Part shown: positions 7,996 through 16,701 of the stretch, piece by piece
How positions within the stretch are numbered: the stretch's first letter is position 1
Layout of the letters: the number at the start of each line of letters is the position of its first letter
Made by a program: the position numbers and the translations under genes
Source: Pseudomonadota bacterium
GTDB taxonomy: Bacteria; Desulfobacterota; Syntrophia; Syntrophales; UBA8958
Direction of reading: 5' to 3'
Assembly (NCBI GenBank): GCA_030057915.1
Contig: JASGUC010000005.1
Coordinates: forward strand, 1 to 64,000
Length of the DNA: 64,000 nucleotides
Notes under the pieces: generated by a model
Seen by the model: only the letters and a program-made list of their open reading frames with translations
Database searches by the model: none
Told to the model about the DNA's origin: nothing

Positions 7996-9189
7996 ATGAT
8001 CACCATCAACGGTTATCTGCACCGCCGGGAACTGCGGGATCTCATCCGCCGTTCCATGTACGGCAACGTCCGGCCGGGCGACGGTGATCTCCTCGCCCGT
8101 CTGGTCCACTACAACCAACTCTTCGTTTCCCGATACCTCCACCTCTTCGCGGAGCGTCTGTTCCGGGAGCTGCACGGCGCGGACCTGCGATGGCGGCGCA
8201 TCGGCTTGAAAGGCGAAATCAAGGACGTCTTGGTCCGCCATCCGCCGTATCGCAATCCCCGCATCGTCGAACTTATCGGGAATTATGAGGCCCATCCCGG
8301 CCGTTTCTTTCGGGAGACGCCCTGCCGGACCATGCTATTTTTTCGGGGACGAGACGAGAGCGAGGATTATCTGGGATCCTGGCGGATCAAGAGGATCCGA
8401 CGCCTGGCGGAGAAGACGGCCCGCCGGATCATCGACTGGATTTTCGACGCGATCAAAAGCAAGGCGGACAGGCTTGCGGATGAACGCGCCGCCCGCCTCT
8501 CCATTCCCCGGGATCTCCTCCTTTCCTCCCCGGAAGAGATGGAGGCCGAATTTGTCGATGCGGAGGCCAGGTTTATAGAGGATATTCGGCGGCAACGGGA
8601 GATTCGGGGCGCCGGCGACCTGTCCATCAACGACGTCGCCGGCATCAAGGTCGTATTGGAGGAAGGGGAGCAGGGGCGGCTCCACGAGGCCCTCGAGGCC
8701 ATGGGAGCGTGCCGGATAATGGAGGAAGAGCGTCATAAGGGGCGCTACAATGCGGTCAATCTCGTGGTCCGCATCGAACCGTCCCCGGAAGAAGTGCTCC
8801 GGGCGCCGTCTCCGGAGGCCATCCGGACCGTCATGGCCGCCCGGGGCGTTCCGCCTCGCCGGGTGGATGACGATTTCGCCGCTTTCGTCCTTTCCGGGGA
8901 GAAGGATGTCTATCTGGAAATCATCGTCTCCAGCTATGAGGAAATGCTGGAAAGCGAGATCGGGCGCTGCATGCACGAGGACAGGATCATCGCCCAACGC
9001 CTGCGTCAGCGCTACCGGGGACACCTGGCGAAGAACGTCGAATATCTGCTGCGTTACCTGTTCCTGTTTTCTCTTTCGACCCGGGGGGAACTGCCCGATC
9101 TTCCCATAAAGCTGTGGGACCGCTACCTGCCCGATTATTTCGATGGGGTCATCGGCGAGCTTTTCCAGATCCCATCGGGCGACTTTTGA
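7996..9189 (+). CDS. Uncharacterised protein with a divergent RelA/SpoT-like nucleotidyltransferase domain
   Basis: 397 residues, no signal peptide or membrane segment. The first ~160 residues are mostly helical and charged and I do not recognise them. From about residue 180 three blocks recall the RelA/SpoT synthetase fold: INDVAGIKVVLEE (compare I.D..G.RV), KGRYNAVNLVVRI (compare the GYR..H.V strand, with Asn in place of His) and DVYLEIIVSSYEEMLESEIG (compare the VEIQ..T strand). The usual catalytic His of the second block is missing, so (p)ppGpp synthesis is doubtful and the domain may be degenerate or have another substrate. GGAGGAGAG precedes the ATG. It is a lone gene with its own promoter. 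Assignment rests on eye-matched motifs only. Confidence 0.6.
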   Translation: MITINGYLHRRELRDLIRRSMYGNVRPGDGDLLARLVHYNQLFVSRYLHLFAERLFRELHGADLRWRRIGLKGEIKDVLVRHPPYRNPRIVELIGNYEAHPGRFFRETPCRTMLFFRGRDESEDYLGSWRIKRIRRLAEKTARRIIDWIFDAIKSKADRLADERAARLSIPRDLLLSSPEEMEAEFVDAEARFIEDIRRQREIRGAGDLSINDVAGIKVVLEEGEQGRLHEALEAMGACRIMEEERHKGRYNAVNLVVRIEPSPEEVLRAPSPEAIRTVMAARGVPPRRVDDDFAAFVLSGEKDVYLEIIVSSYEEMLESEIGRCMHEDRIIAQRLRQRYRGHLAKNVEYLLRYLFLFSLSTRGELPDLPIKLWDRYLPDYFDGVIGELFQIPSGDF

Positions 9190-9284
9190 TCTTGAAAGGG
9201 GGGATCGCCGGGCGCCGGAGTGGACGGGGACGGGTCCGATTGGCCGCAGCCGCCGGGAGGCAGAGGACGGAAAGGACGGAGAGG

Positions 9285-10217
9285 TCAGGGCGATCGGGAT
9301 TGCTCTCTCTTGAGCCGTTCCTGAAGACCCGCCCCCTGACCCCGGGGAATGCGGATGCGGAAGCTGCCCGGGGGAAGGGCGCCCTGGCGGATTTCCGGGT
9401 TCATCTCCCTGATGGTTTTGTAGGTGGTTGCGGCGGCGCGGGCAAGGGCCGTCACGGGCGTTTCCTGGACCAGCGAGATGTCCGCCACGTCGCATTCCAA
9501 CGGGGGATAGCGATTGGCCGCCGGGATGGCGTAACCGTAGGCCTCCGGCGCCGAGAGGATGGTTTTGGCGGCGAGGATGCGAAAGATGTAGGCCTCCGTT
9601 TCCAGCGGGAGATCCACATCGTAATAGTTGTCCGTCTCCTGGGCCTTCAGGCTTGCGGACATGCGATTCTCGCCGCAGTTGTAGGCGGCGATGGCCAGGG
9701 GCCAGTTCCTGAACTCCCGATGCAAAGCGGTCAAATAATCGAGAGCCGCCTCCGTGGCCCGCTCGAAGTTGTAGCGCTCGTCGATCCAACGATCGATGCG
9801 CAGGCCGTACCTCTTGCCCGTGCCGTTGATGAACTGCCAGGGGCCTACGGCCTGGGCGCTGGAAATGGCGTAGGTCTTCAGGGAGCTTTCCACGACGGGG
9901 ATGTATTTGAGGTCGTCGGGCAGGTTTCGTTCCCGGAGGCGTCTTTCCACATAAGGGAAATAGCGGTGCGCCCGCTTTATCCAGAGAATCGTCTGGGGCT
10001 GGTTATAGACCGAGGCGACAAAGGCCTGGTCCATCATTTCCCATACATCCCGGCGCGTCAACGGTACCGGATCGCCGCAGAGGGTCAGCCGGTCCGGCCA
10101 GTTATAGACCGGAACGGTCTGGCCGTCCACGCCGGCGGGGCTGGAGAGGATAAAGAGGAGCAGGGGAAGGAGAAACCGTCCGACTTGAGAGCTTTGAATA
10201 ACCGCCATTTTTGTCAT
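9285..10217 (-). CDS. Membrane-associated lytic murein transglycosylase (MltD-like SLT domain)
   Basis: 310 residues. The N-terminal hydrophobic segment (FLLPLLLFILSSPAGVDG) is a probable signal peptide. The SLT catalytic domain spans about residues 95-215. VVESSLKTYAISSAQAVGPWQF holds the catalytic glutamate in the ES motif and the GPWQF block, and AAYNCGENR is the third family signature. The enzyme cleaves peptidoglycan glycan strands to 1,6-anhydro products in the periplasm. Unlike classical MltD, only a short C-terminal extension is present, with no clear LysM repeat. The start is uncertain: ATG codons at 10217 and 10208 both fall at the edge of a dispersed repeat fragment, and neither has a strong ribosome binding site. 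Confidence 0.88.
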   Translation of the reverse strand: MTKMAVIQSSQVGRFLLPLLLFILSSPAGVDGQTVPVYNWPDRLTLCGDPVPLTRRDVWEMMDQAFVASVYNQPQTILWIKRAHRYFPYVERRLRERNLPDDLKYIPVVESSLKTYAISSAQAVGPWQFINGTGKRYGLRIDRWIDERYNFERATEAALDYLTALHREFRNWPLAIAAYNCGENRMSASLKAQETDNYYDVDLPLETEAYIFRILAAKTILSAPEAYGYAIPAANRYPPLECDVADISLVQETPVTALARAAATTYKTIREMNPEIRQGALPPGSFRIRIPRGQGAGLQERLKREQSRSP

Positions 10218-10298
10218 TTCGACCGAAGGGAGAAATCTTTAACAAACTGGCATGATTAGGATTTCTTGTCGCTCGCGCTCCTCGAAATGACATTTCTT
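10213..10298 (-). repeat. Fragment of the GTCATTTCGAGGAGCG dispersed module
   Basis: Contains GTCATTTCGACCGAAGGGAG, and on the other strand GTCATTTCGAGGAGCGCGAG followed by AAATCCTAATCA. The same module occurs inside the long family A elements at 21789-21990 and 25831-26033. It abuts the start of the transglycosylase gene. Confidence 0.75.
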
Positions 10299-10463
10299 GC
10301 CGGTCGGCTTTCCCGGAAAGGCGAGCCGCGCCCCGATCCTCATTGTCGGACCCGACCCGGCCGCGGACCCCGCCGGACGCGGCGACCGTGTCTTCCCGAG
10401 TCCCGCCGCGCTTCCCCGTGGGGCCTTCGCCTGCCGATCATTTCGCTTCGGGCGCTCCCGGCG

Positions 10464-10868
10464 TCATTTGCCGGTAAGATTGGCGGAGATTTTGGTGTGA
10501 ATCATCCGGGACGCCGTTTCGTCGCCCATCGTCCCGACCCTGACTCCCACCTCGGTAAGGGATTTCTCCTTGAAGAGGAGAGTGATGCGGACCTTTTCAC
10601 CGTTGATCTCCGCATCGACATGACCGGAGCCGATTCCCTTCGCCGGGACGACATCGACGCCGTGCATGTCGGCGACGGTCTTTTCCACCGCCGCCCAGAC
10701 CCGATCGAAGTCGGCGTTGTAATCGGTTTTGAGTATGCCGTTGATATACAGGTAGGTGCCGGCGCCAGCGCCCATCACGGCGCCCCCGACCACGGCGGCG
10801 GCGCAGCCGGACAGCAGGAAGACGCCTATGAGAAGCAGTGACGCGGAGCGGCGGAACTTCTTGTACAT
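10464..10868 (-). CDS. Small lipoprotein, DUF3568-like
   Basis: 134 residues from the ATG at 10868, chosen because GGGAGG lies about 11 nt upstream and a lipoprotein signal follows immediately. MYKKFRRSASLLLIGVFLLSGCA has a positive start, a hydrophobic stretch and the lipobox LSGC, so the mature protein begins at Cys23. The mature part begins with small residues (AAAVVGGAVMGAGAGTYLYI) and then a compact alpha/beta domain with FDRVWAAVEKTVADM and EVGVRVGTMGDE. This matches the DUF3568 group of small deltaproteobacterial lipoproteins of unknown function. It stands alone between a transglycosylase gene and dnaJ. Confidence 0.8.
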   Translation of the reverse strand: MYKKFRRSASLLLIGVFLLSGCAAAVVGGAVMGAGAGTYLYINGILKTDYNADFDRVWAAVEKTVADMHGVDVVPAKGIGSGHVDAEINGEKVRITLLFKEKSLTEVGVRVGTMGDETASRMIHTKISANLTGK

Positions 10869-10994
10869 TTCTCTTGTACCTCCCAGGCATGGATATGGTG
10901 GTCGCCGCCCTTCTACCCCATTATGCCCGTGGTGTAAAGGGCCTTTTCGCGCCAAAGGCGGCGGTGGGGGGAGGCCCGCCCGGGGCCGCGACCC

Positions 10995-12053
10995 CTACTC
11001 GTTACTGATCCGTTGGAATTCCTTCAGGATTTCCTCCTGACGCCGGTTGAGATTCGTGGGGATGGTCACCACGGTTTCGATGATCTGATCACCCCGGCCG
11101 AAACCGCGAAGATGGGCGATGCCCTTCCCTTTCAGGCGGAAGATCTTGCCGCTCTGGGTGCCCCGGGGGATCTTCAACCTTTCCGTCCCCGTGAGCGTCG
11201 GCACCTCGATGCTGTCCCCCAGGGCCGCCTGGACGAAGGATATAGGCACCCGGCAGATAATGTCGTCGTCGGACCGCTGGAAGAATTCATGTTCCTGCAC
11301 ATGGATGAAGATATACAGATCGCCGCCGGGACCCCCATATTCGCCATGCTCCCCCTCCCCCCGGAGGCGGAGGCGGGAACCGGTTTCGACTCCCGGAGGT
11401 ATCTTTATCTGCACGGTTTTTCGGATCTTTTCCCTGCCGCCGCCGCGGCAGTTCCGGCAGGGCTGGGTGATGATCTGGCCCTGGCCGCGGCAGTTGGGAC
11501 AGGTGGAGCTGATGCTGAAGAACCCGCTGGACTGGGTCACCTGGCCCCGGCCGCGGCACCGGGGGCATGGTTCCGGAGCGGTTCCAGGCGCCGATCCGGA
11601 ACCGTCGCATTCATGGCACCGGGCCAGCTTTTCGATTTCGATGTCCTTGGTGAGACCGAAGGCCGCCTCCAAGAAGGATATCTGCAGGTCGTACCTCAGG
11701 TCGGCGCCGGCCCGGGCGGCGGTGCGGCTCCTGCCCCGGCCGTTGCCGAAGCCGAAGATGTCGCCGAAGATGTCGCCGAAACTGCTGAAGATGTCGTCGA
11801 ATCCGGAGAAACCCTGGAATCCCGAACTGCTCAGGCCTTCATGGCCATAGTGGTTGTATATCTCCCGCTTCTGCGGATCGCTCAAGACCTCGTAAGCCTC
11901 GGCGGCTTCCTTGAATCTTTCCTCCGCCTCCCGGTCGCCGGGATTCCTGTCCGGGTGGTACTGCATGGCCAACCGGCGGTAGCTTTTCTTGATTTCCTCT
12001 TCCGTGGCGTTGCGGTTTACGCTTAGGATCTCGTAATAGCATCTCTTGGTCAT
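10995..12053 (-). CDS. dnaJ: Chaperone protein DnaJ
   Basis: 352 residues. The J-domain comes first ([20 protein letters not shown], with the HPD motif at YHPDRNPGD) and recruits and stimulates DnaK. A Gly/Phe-rich linker follows ([20 protein letters not shown]). The zinc-binding region has four CxxCxGxG-type repeats ([32 protein letters not shown]). The C-terminal substrate-binding domains include [17 protein letters not shown]. This is a full type I Hsp40. No dnaK or grpE is adjacent; the neighbours are purC and a lipoprotein gene. Confidence 0.95.
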   Translation of the reverse strand: MTKRCYYEILSVNRNATEEEIKKSYRRLAMQYHPDRNPGDREAEERFKEAAEAYEVLSDPQKREIYNHYGHEGLSSSGFQGFSGFDDIFSSFGDIFGDIFGFGNGRGRSRTAARAGADLRYDLQISFLEAAFGLTKDIEIEKLARCHECDGSGSAPGTAPEPCPRCRGRGQVTQSSGFFSISSTCPNCRGQGQIITQPCRNCRGGGREKIRKTVQIKIPPGVETGSRLRLRGEGEHGEYGGPGGDLYIFIHVQEHEFFQRSDDDIICRVPISFVQAALGDSIEVPTLTGTERLKIPRGTQSGKIFRLKGKGIAHLRGFGRGDQIIETVVTIPTNLNRRQEEILKEFQRISNE

Positions 12054-12129
12054 GGGTTGGTCTGATACCTTTGCTGCTCCTTATGACGACTGACTCCGAA
12101 GGCGTCCGCCCCAGGCAAACGGCGCTAAT

Positions 12130-13053
12130 TTAATCAGCGCCCCCCGTGGTGTCAAGGCCCGGACAAGCATTTCCGGAGGTCAGTCTCTGGAGCGCTTCTT
12201 CATATTTTTCGGCGGTTTTGACGATAATGTCCTCCGGAAGTTCCGGGGCCGGCGGTCGCTGATCCCAGGGGATGGACAGCAGATAGTCCCGCAGGAACTG
12301 CTTGTCGAAGCTACTCTGTCCTCGTCCCTCGGCGTAGCCGTCCCGGGGCCAGAAACGGGAGGAATCGGGGGTGAGCAATTCGTCGATGATGATCAGCTCC
12401 CCGTCGTATATGCCGAATTCCATCTTGGTGTCGGCGATGATGATGCCCCGGGCGGCGGCCAACGCGGCGGCCCGGTTGTAGATGGCGAGGCTGGCGGCGA
12501 TGACCCGGGCGGTCAATTCCCTGCCGATGAGCCGTTCCATCTCTTCCCTCGTGATGGCCATGTCGTGTTCCCCTTCCGGGGCCTTCGTCGAGGGGGTAAA
12601 GATGGGCGCCGGAAGCCGGGAGGACTCTTTCAGCCCCGCCGGCAAACGGATTCCAGAAACGACGCCTTCGCGCCGATAGTCCTTCCAACCCGAACCGCTC
12701 AGATAGCCCCGGACGATGCATTCCACCGGCAGGGGCCGGGCCTTCTTGACCAGCATGCTTCGCCCGGCCAGGACCTCCCGGTAGGGTCGGCAGACCTCGG
12801 GGTAATCGGCGGGATCCATGGAGATTACATGGTGGCCGATGATGTCCGCCATGGTCCCGAACCAAAAGGCGGACATCTGCGTCAAAATCCGTCCCTTCCC
12901 CGGGATGGGGTTGGGCATGACGACGTCGAAGGCGGAGATCCGGTCCGTGGCCACGATGAGCAGCCGATCATCCAGATCGTAGATGTCCCGGACCTTGCCC
13001 CGGCCCGCCAGGGGCAAGCCGGGCAATGAAGTGACGACAAGCGGAGCGGCCAT
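12130..13053 (-). CDS. purC: Phosphoribosylaminoimidazole-succinocarboxamide synthase (SAICAR synthetase)
   Basis: 307 residues, the length of the longer bacterial/yeast-type PurC. It ligates aspartate to CAIR with ATP in purine synthesis. Signatures include GKVRDIYDL (nucleotide-binding start), [49 protein letters not shown] and IADTKMEFG, followed by [13 protein letters not shown], all diagnostic of the family. No other pur gene lies nearby. Confidence 0.95.
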   Translation of the reverse strand: MAAPLVVTSLPGLPLAGRGKVRDIYDLDDRLLIVATDRISAFDVVMPNPIPGKGRILTQMSAFWFGTMADIIGHHVISMDPADYPEVCRPYREVLAGRSMLVKKARPLPVECIVRGYLSGSGWKDYRREGVVSGIRLPAGLKESSRLPAPIFTPSTKAPEGEHDMAITREEMERLIGRELTARVIAASLAIYNRAAALAAARGIIIADTKMEFGIYDGELIIIDELLTPDSSRFWPRDGYAEGRGQSSFDKQFLRDYLLSIPWDQRPPAPELPEDIIVKTAEKYEEALQRLTSGNACPGLDTTGGAD

Positions 13054-13245
13054 GATGTTTTCCTCGCTGTTTGATCTTACGGGGCTGATTCCCCGAAGTA
13101 TGTTTCATTCCATGAAGTTCCGACGCCTCGCCGGTTGCCGTGGAGGGACGCGGCGAACGGCATTCAACCCCCGCCAACCGAAGGGGAATCCTGGTGTTGG
13201 TGATGACGGCGATTGCGAGTCTGCCGGCGGGCCCGGCGCCGCCGG

Positions 13246-13878
13246 TCAGAACCTCAGATAGGGGTTATGCCGTTTTTCGTAGCCGATGGTCGAGGTAGGG
13301 GCCGATCCGTAATTATGCCCCGGCAGCACCTTGGTGTCGTCGGGAAGGACGGCCAGTTTCTCTTTCAGGGAACGCGCCATGGCGTTCCAGGAGCTACCGG
13401 GCAAGTCGGTCCGGCCGATGGCGCCCACAAAGAGCGTGTCTCCGGTGAAGACCAGACCCTCGCCGTAGAGGCACATGCTGCCGGGAGTGTGTCCGGGGGT
13501 GGCGATGACCTGGAAGGCGACCCGGCCCACGGCGATCGCATCGCCTTCCCGGACGAGAATATCCGCGGGCGGGGATGGCTTGGCCCCGAACATGCGCAGA
13601 TATAGGGCGGGCGTGGAAACGAGCATGTCCGCGTCCGCTTCGTGGACAATGATTTGGGCGCCGGTACGTTCCTTCATGTCCCGATTGCCGGATATGTGGT
13701 CCACATGCCCGTGGGTGTTGACGATGTATTTTATCGTCAGGCCGTTATCTGCCGCCGCCGAGACGATCCGGGCCGTATCCGCGGCGGGATCGATCACCAG
13801 GGCCTCGCCGGTCTCCTCGTCGCCCACCAGATAGGCGAAGACGGCCATCTGACTCACCTGCATCTGTTTAAGAATCAT
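13246..13878 (-). CDS. MBL-fold metallo-hydrolase (glyoxalase II-like)
   Basis: 210 residues. All metal-binding motifs of the metallo-beta-lactamase fold are present: THGHVDH (residues ~55-61), the histidine in TPGHTPGSM, GDTLF, and the terminal histidine in LPGHNYG. The overall layout is that of the short YcbL/GloB-like hydroxyacylglutathione hydrolase group, whose natural substrate is often unknown. There is no signal peptide, so it acts in the cytoplasm. It is separated by 150 bp from the YggS gene on the same strand. Confidence 0.9.
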   Translation of the reverse strand: MILKQMQVSQMAVFAYLVGDEETGEALVIDPAADTARIVSAAADNGLTIKYIVNTHGHVDHISGNRDMKERTGAQIIVHEADADMLVSTPALYLRMFGAKPSPPADILVREGDAIAVGRVAFQVIATPGHTPGSMCLYGEGLVFTGDTLFVGAIGRTDLPGSSWNAMARSLKEKLAVLPDDTKVLPGHNYGSAPTSTIGYEKRHNPYLRF

Positions 13879-14028
13879 CGCTGCCTCCCCGTCTTTTATC
13901 AGGGGCCTCCCCTATCATGATCGGGGAGGAAATGTCAACACGCCCAGAATCAGCTAACAGCTCAGAAATACATGATAATGATCCTGGGCGAGAAGAAACG
14001 CCGTCCATTTCCCGCCCGTCGTATCTCC

Positions 14029-14730
14029 TCACCGGGGGGGCCTCTCCCCGAAGAGGGAGCGACCGATCCGGACGATTGTGGCCCCCTCCGCGACGGCCGC
14101 CTCGAAATCCCCCGACATGCCCATGGAGAGTTCTTCCATATGGACCCCCGGAATGTCCGCCGCGGCGATCCGATCCCGGAGTATCCGCAACGAGGCAAAA
14201 TACGGTCGCGCCGCTTCGGGGTCGTCGAACCACGGGGCCATGGTCATCAACCCCCGGATGGAGAGGCGCTCCAACGGGGCGATCTCACGCGTCAGATTCA
14301 GCGCCTCTTCCCGGGAGACGCCCCGCTTGGTGGTCTCGCCGCTTACATTGACCTCGATGAGGATGGGAACGATCCGCCCCGCTCCCGCGGCCCGGCGGTC
14401 GAGTTCCCGGGCGACCTCCAGACGGTCCACCGAGTGGATCATGTCGAAGAGTCTCGCGGCGTGCTTGGCCTTGTTGGTCTGGAGATGACCGATGAGATGC
14501 CATTGACAGGGACGGCCCATCGACTCGATCTTGCGTTTTGCCTCCTGGACGTAATTCTCCCCGATGATGTCCACCCCGGCGGCGATGGCCGCGGCAATCC
14601 GTTCGTCGTCCACGGTCTTGGCGACGGCCATGAGGCGTACGTCCTCGGGTCGTCGTCCCGCTCCGGCGGCGGCCCGGGCGATCCTCTCCCTGATCCGTGC
14701 GATGTTGTCCATGATGGCGGCATCGTTCAT
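14029..14730 (-). CDS. YggS-family pyridoxal phosphate homeostasis protein
   Basis: 233 residues, typical of the PLPBP/YggS family, a single-domain alanine racemase-like barrel that binds PLP and helps balance vitamin B6 and amino acid pools. The PLP lysine is in VRLMAVAKTVDDERI (near residue 37). Further signatures are IGENYVQEAKRKIE, WHLIGHLQTNKAKHA and EELSMGMSGDFEAAVAEGAT with RIGRSLFG. It is followed closely by maf, and both genes are on the minus strand. Confidence 0.93.
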   Translation of the reverse strand: MNDAAIMDNIARIRERIARAAAGAGRRPEDVRLMAVAKTVDDERIAAAIAAGVDIIGENYVQEAKRKIESMGRPCQWHLIGHLQTNKAKHAARLFDMIHSVDRLEVARELDRRAAGAGRIVPILIEVNVSGETTKRGVSREEALNLTREIAPLERLSIRGLMTMAPWFDDPEAARPYFASLRILRDRIAAADIPGVHMEELSMGMSGDFEAAVAEGATIVRIGRSLFGERPPR

Positions 14731-14795
14731 TTTGACACCTCATTGTTTCCGTCCGCTTGCCGGGAAGGGCCCTGTCCCGGTCGAGGCGCCGGTTT

Positions 14796-15422
14796 TCATC
14801 CCGCCGGGCCGCGGCCTTCCTCCGGGGGCGGGGCGAAGGAAAGTGCCCCCGCCGCTTTCAGGGCATCCACCACCTCACAGAGCGGCAAACCCATGACGTT
14901 CGTATAGGAGCCATGGATTTCCTTGATAAAAAACGCCCCGAGACCTTGGACGGCATAGGCCCCGGCCTTGTCGTAAGGTTCCGGGGAGCGGATATACCAC
15001 ATCTTTTCCTCCGGGGAAATCTTCCGGAAGGTTACGGCGGCCCGGACCTCCCGCCGGACGGCGAACCGGGCCGCGAGGCGGAGGAGGGCGAAGCCGGTGT
15101 AAACCTCATGTGTCCGGCCGCTGAGCTTCTCCAGCATCCGCGCCGCCGCCGGAGGATCCGCCGGTTTCCCCAACGCCTCGCCGTCGATGACCACGATGGT
15201 GTCCGCCCCCAGGACCCAGGCCCGGGGATGCGTCAGGGCCACGATATGGGCCTTGTTTTCCGCCAGCCTGAGGACGCGCTCCCCGGGGTTTTCGTTTACG
15301 AGGAAGGTTTCATCCACCCGGCTGGGGAGGACCTGAAAGTCCAGGCCGAGGAGACGCAGTAGCTCCTCCCTCCGGGGCGAGGCGGAAGCGAGAATGAGGG
15401 GGTGGCTGAGAGTGAGTCCCAT
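14796..15422 (-). CDS. Maf-family nucleotide pyrophosphatase
   Basis: 208 residues from the ATG at 15422. The open frame extends upstream through repeat-like DNA, but the family begins at LILASASPRREELLRLLGL. Other signatures: LRLAENKAHIVA, VLGADTIVVIDGEALGKP, LSGRTHEVYTGFAL and the C-terminal AGAYAVQGLGAFFIKEIHGSYTNVMGLPL (split here by function: the AYAVQG and GSYTNVMGLP blocks are the conserved parts). The family hydrolyses non-canonical or specific nucleoside triphosphates and is linked to septum control. It lies upstream of yggS, so co-transcription is likely. Confidence 0.93.
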   Translation of the reverse strand: MGLTLSHPLILASASPRREELLRLLGLDFQVLPSRVDETFLVNENPGERVLRLAENKAHIVALTHPRAWVLGADTIVVIDGEALGKPADPPAAARMLEKLSGRTHEVYTGFALLRLAARFAVRREVRAAVTFRKISPEEKMWYIRSPEPYDKAGAYAVQGLGAFFIKEIHGSYTNVMGLPLCEVVDALKAAGALSFAPPPEEGRGPAG

Positions 15423-15839
15423 AATGCTCGAAGCAACCTTTCGATGCGGCCATCGGCGCCCCCAGTGGCTAACATAGTTCGTCCGGCATGTCCAACAGAG
15501 ATGCGTCCGGCCCAGGGCAAATTCATTCTCCTCGCGGTAAGCCGAAAATCGCCGATTGTCCATGTTTTGCAGCCGTATGGAATCAAGCGCTTGCGGAAAG
15601 AACGGACCGCGCCGGTATAAACCGGCAAGGAGCAAGGGATGAAAGAGCCCCACATCTCCGCACGGAGGCACCTGAACGCGCCGGACCGTGAAGATGAAGA
15701 CGCGGGGCCTCCCCGTCTGTTTCGGCGCCACTGTCGCCGCCGTGGATTAAGCCTTGACAAGATCGTGAGAGGGCAGGCAAAGGAACGTCATGGCGTCCTC
15801 CCATGGGGAGGGGGCGATAGGACACAACGGGAGGAACGA
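15423..15839. other. Repeat-rich intergenic region between maf and the candidate selenoprotein
   Basis: No credible gene. The segment 15507-15606 resembles, in inverse orientation, 22301-22385: both carry a CATGTTTTGCA/TGCAAAACATG block and GGAATCAAGCGC/GCGCTTGATTCC. A perfect 6-bp hairpin GCCGGT-ATAA-ACCGGC lies near 15612-15627. TTGACA occurs near 15754 without a convincing -10 box. Confidence 0.55.
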
Positions 15840-16229
15840 ATGATCGCTCGCGCCGGGATAAAGCTCCTCGCGCTGGCGGCGACGCTGATGTGGCTGGGCG
15901 CGTCGCCGCCGCCGGCCTCGGCGGCGAACCGGACGGCGCAGTTTCACGTTACGGGTTGCCACACCTGAGGAGATCGGGCCAGGATGGGGTCCATCCTGAG
16001 GAATGCCCCCGGGGTGATCGCTTTTGTCATCCCCCAGGACGGCGTGGTGGTGGTGGCCTTCGACGACGGCCGGACATCGACGGCGGACATCGCCCGGGCG
16101 CTGGAAAAGGGGAGATTTCGACTCCGGGGGGCGCCGTCGTATGCGCCAACGGCCGTTCTTCCGCCGTCCCCGGCGTCAACGCCGCCGCCTCCCCCGGCCG
16201 GACCGCCCCTTTACGAAACCGGACACTGA
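15840..16229 (+). CDS. Candidate selenoprotein: exported HMA-like (MerP-like) small protein with CHTU motif, in-frame UGA as selenocysteine
   Basis: Read through one in-frame TGA (15966-15968), the gene encodes 129 residues with selenocysteine at position 43. The start has a good ribosome binding site (GGGAGG) and a signal peptide (LLALAATLMWLGASPPPASA). The mature part reads as a heavy-metal-associated beta-alpha-beta-beta-alpha domain: strand TAQFHVTG, loop CHTU, helix to RNAPGV, strands VIAFVIPQ and GVVVVAFDDGRTS, helix TADIARALEKG. Cys40 and Sec43 form a CxxU pair where HMA domains carry CxxC. The tail is proline-rich (PPSPASTPPPPPAGPP). An excellent bSECIS-like hairpin follows the UGA, with the same geometry as in fdhA. 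Without readthrough only a 42-residue peptide is made. Function (metal or redox) is inferred. Confidence 0.78.
15980..15998 (+). promoter_or_regulatory. Bacterial SECIS-like hairpin after the UGA
   Basis: CAGGATG (15980-15986) pairs perfectly with CATCCTG (15992-15998) around loop GGGTC. One more G-C pair could close the loop to GGT. The stem begins 11 nt after the UGA and the loop 18 nt after it, with G at the loop start, as in known bacterial SECIS elements and as in fdhA of this window. Confidence 0.75.
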
Positions 16230-16328
16230 TGGCCGCCGGGGCGGATTTATAGGAAATATCCGCCGCCATGAGACCTATGAAAAACGCCATCCCGGCCTCC
16301 CTGTCGTCGCGCCGACGGAAGCCGGAAT

Positions 16329-16400
16329 GTGGTGAGTCGGTGGAGCCGGAAACTGACGGGTTGGGCGAATTACTTTTCGATCCGACAAAAGACGGCGTTT
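16329..16400 (+). pseudogene. Possible remnant of a group II intron maturase (GIIM domain)
   Basis: A short frame reads SRWSRKLTGWANYFSIRQKT. The L.GWANYF block is the hallmark of the C-terminal maturase domain of group II intron reverse transcriptases. Nothing else of the protein is visible on either side, so this would be a small relic within repeat-rich DNA. Chance similarity is possible. Confidence 0.4.
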
Positions 16401-16491
16401 CGATCCCAGGCCTCCGAGGGATCGAGCCCGGCTGCGATGCCCGTTGGCGTCCTCCCTCATGCCGTCCGCGCCACCCCGGTCCGGGCAGACA

Positions 16492-16592
16492 CGGTAAATT
16501 TGTTCTATCTCTAAGTGGCTGAAAACAGGACGTGCCTCAGTTTTGGTAGATCATTCAAGATCAACTACTCACATTGAGAACAAATTTACCCT
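16492..16592. repeat. Family C MITE-like element, copy 1
   Basis: About 101 bp bounded by perfect 14-bp terminal inverted repeats (GGTAAATTTGTTCT and AGAACAAATTTACC). The inner sequence is nearly the same as at 46722-46823, including GGACGTGCCTCAGTTTT. It has no coding capacity. It lies upstream of hisC. Confidence 0.85.
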
Positions 16593-16701
16593 GTCCGGGG
16601 AGAACAAGGGCTATCCTTCAAACCCCGGGTATGGTAAGGACATCGTTGGCCGCCGGACAACGGAGGCGATTACCGGCGCGGCCGGCATGGAGATGAATTG
16701 A

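Noticed and set aside
15840-15968. A 42-residue exported peptide ending at the UGA
   Set aside because: The downstream frame continues the HMA fold, and the hairpin matches the fdhA SECIS. A short secreted peptide remains possible but less likely.
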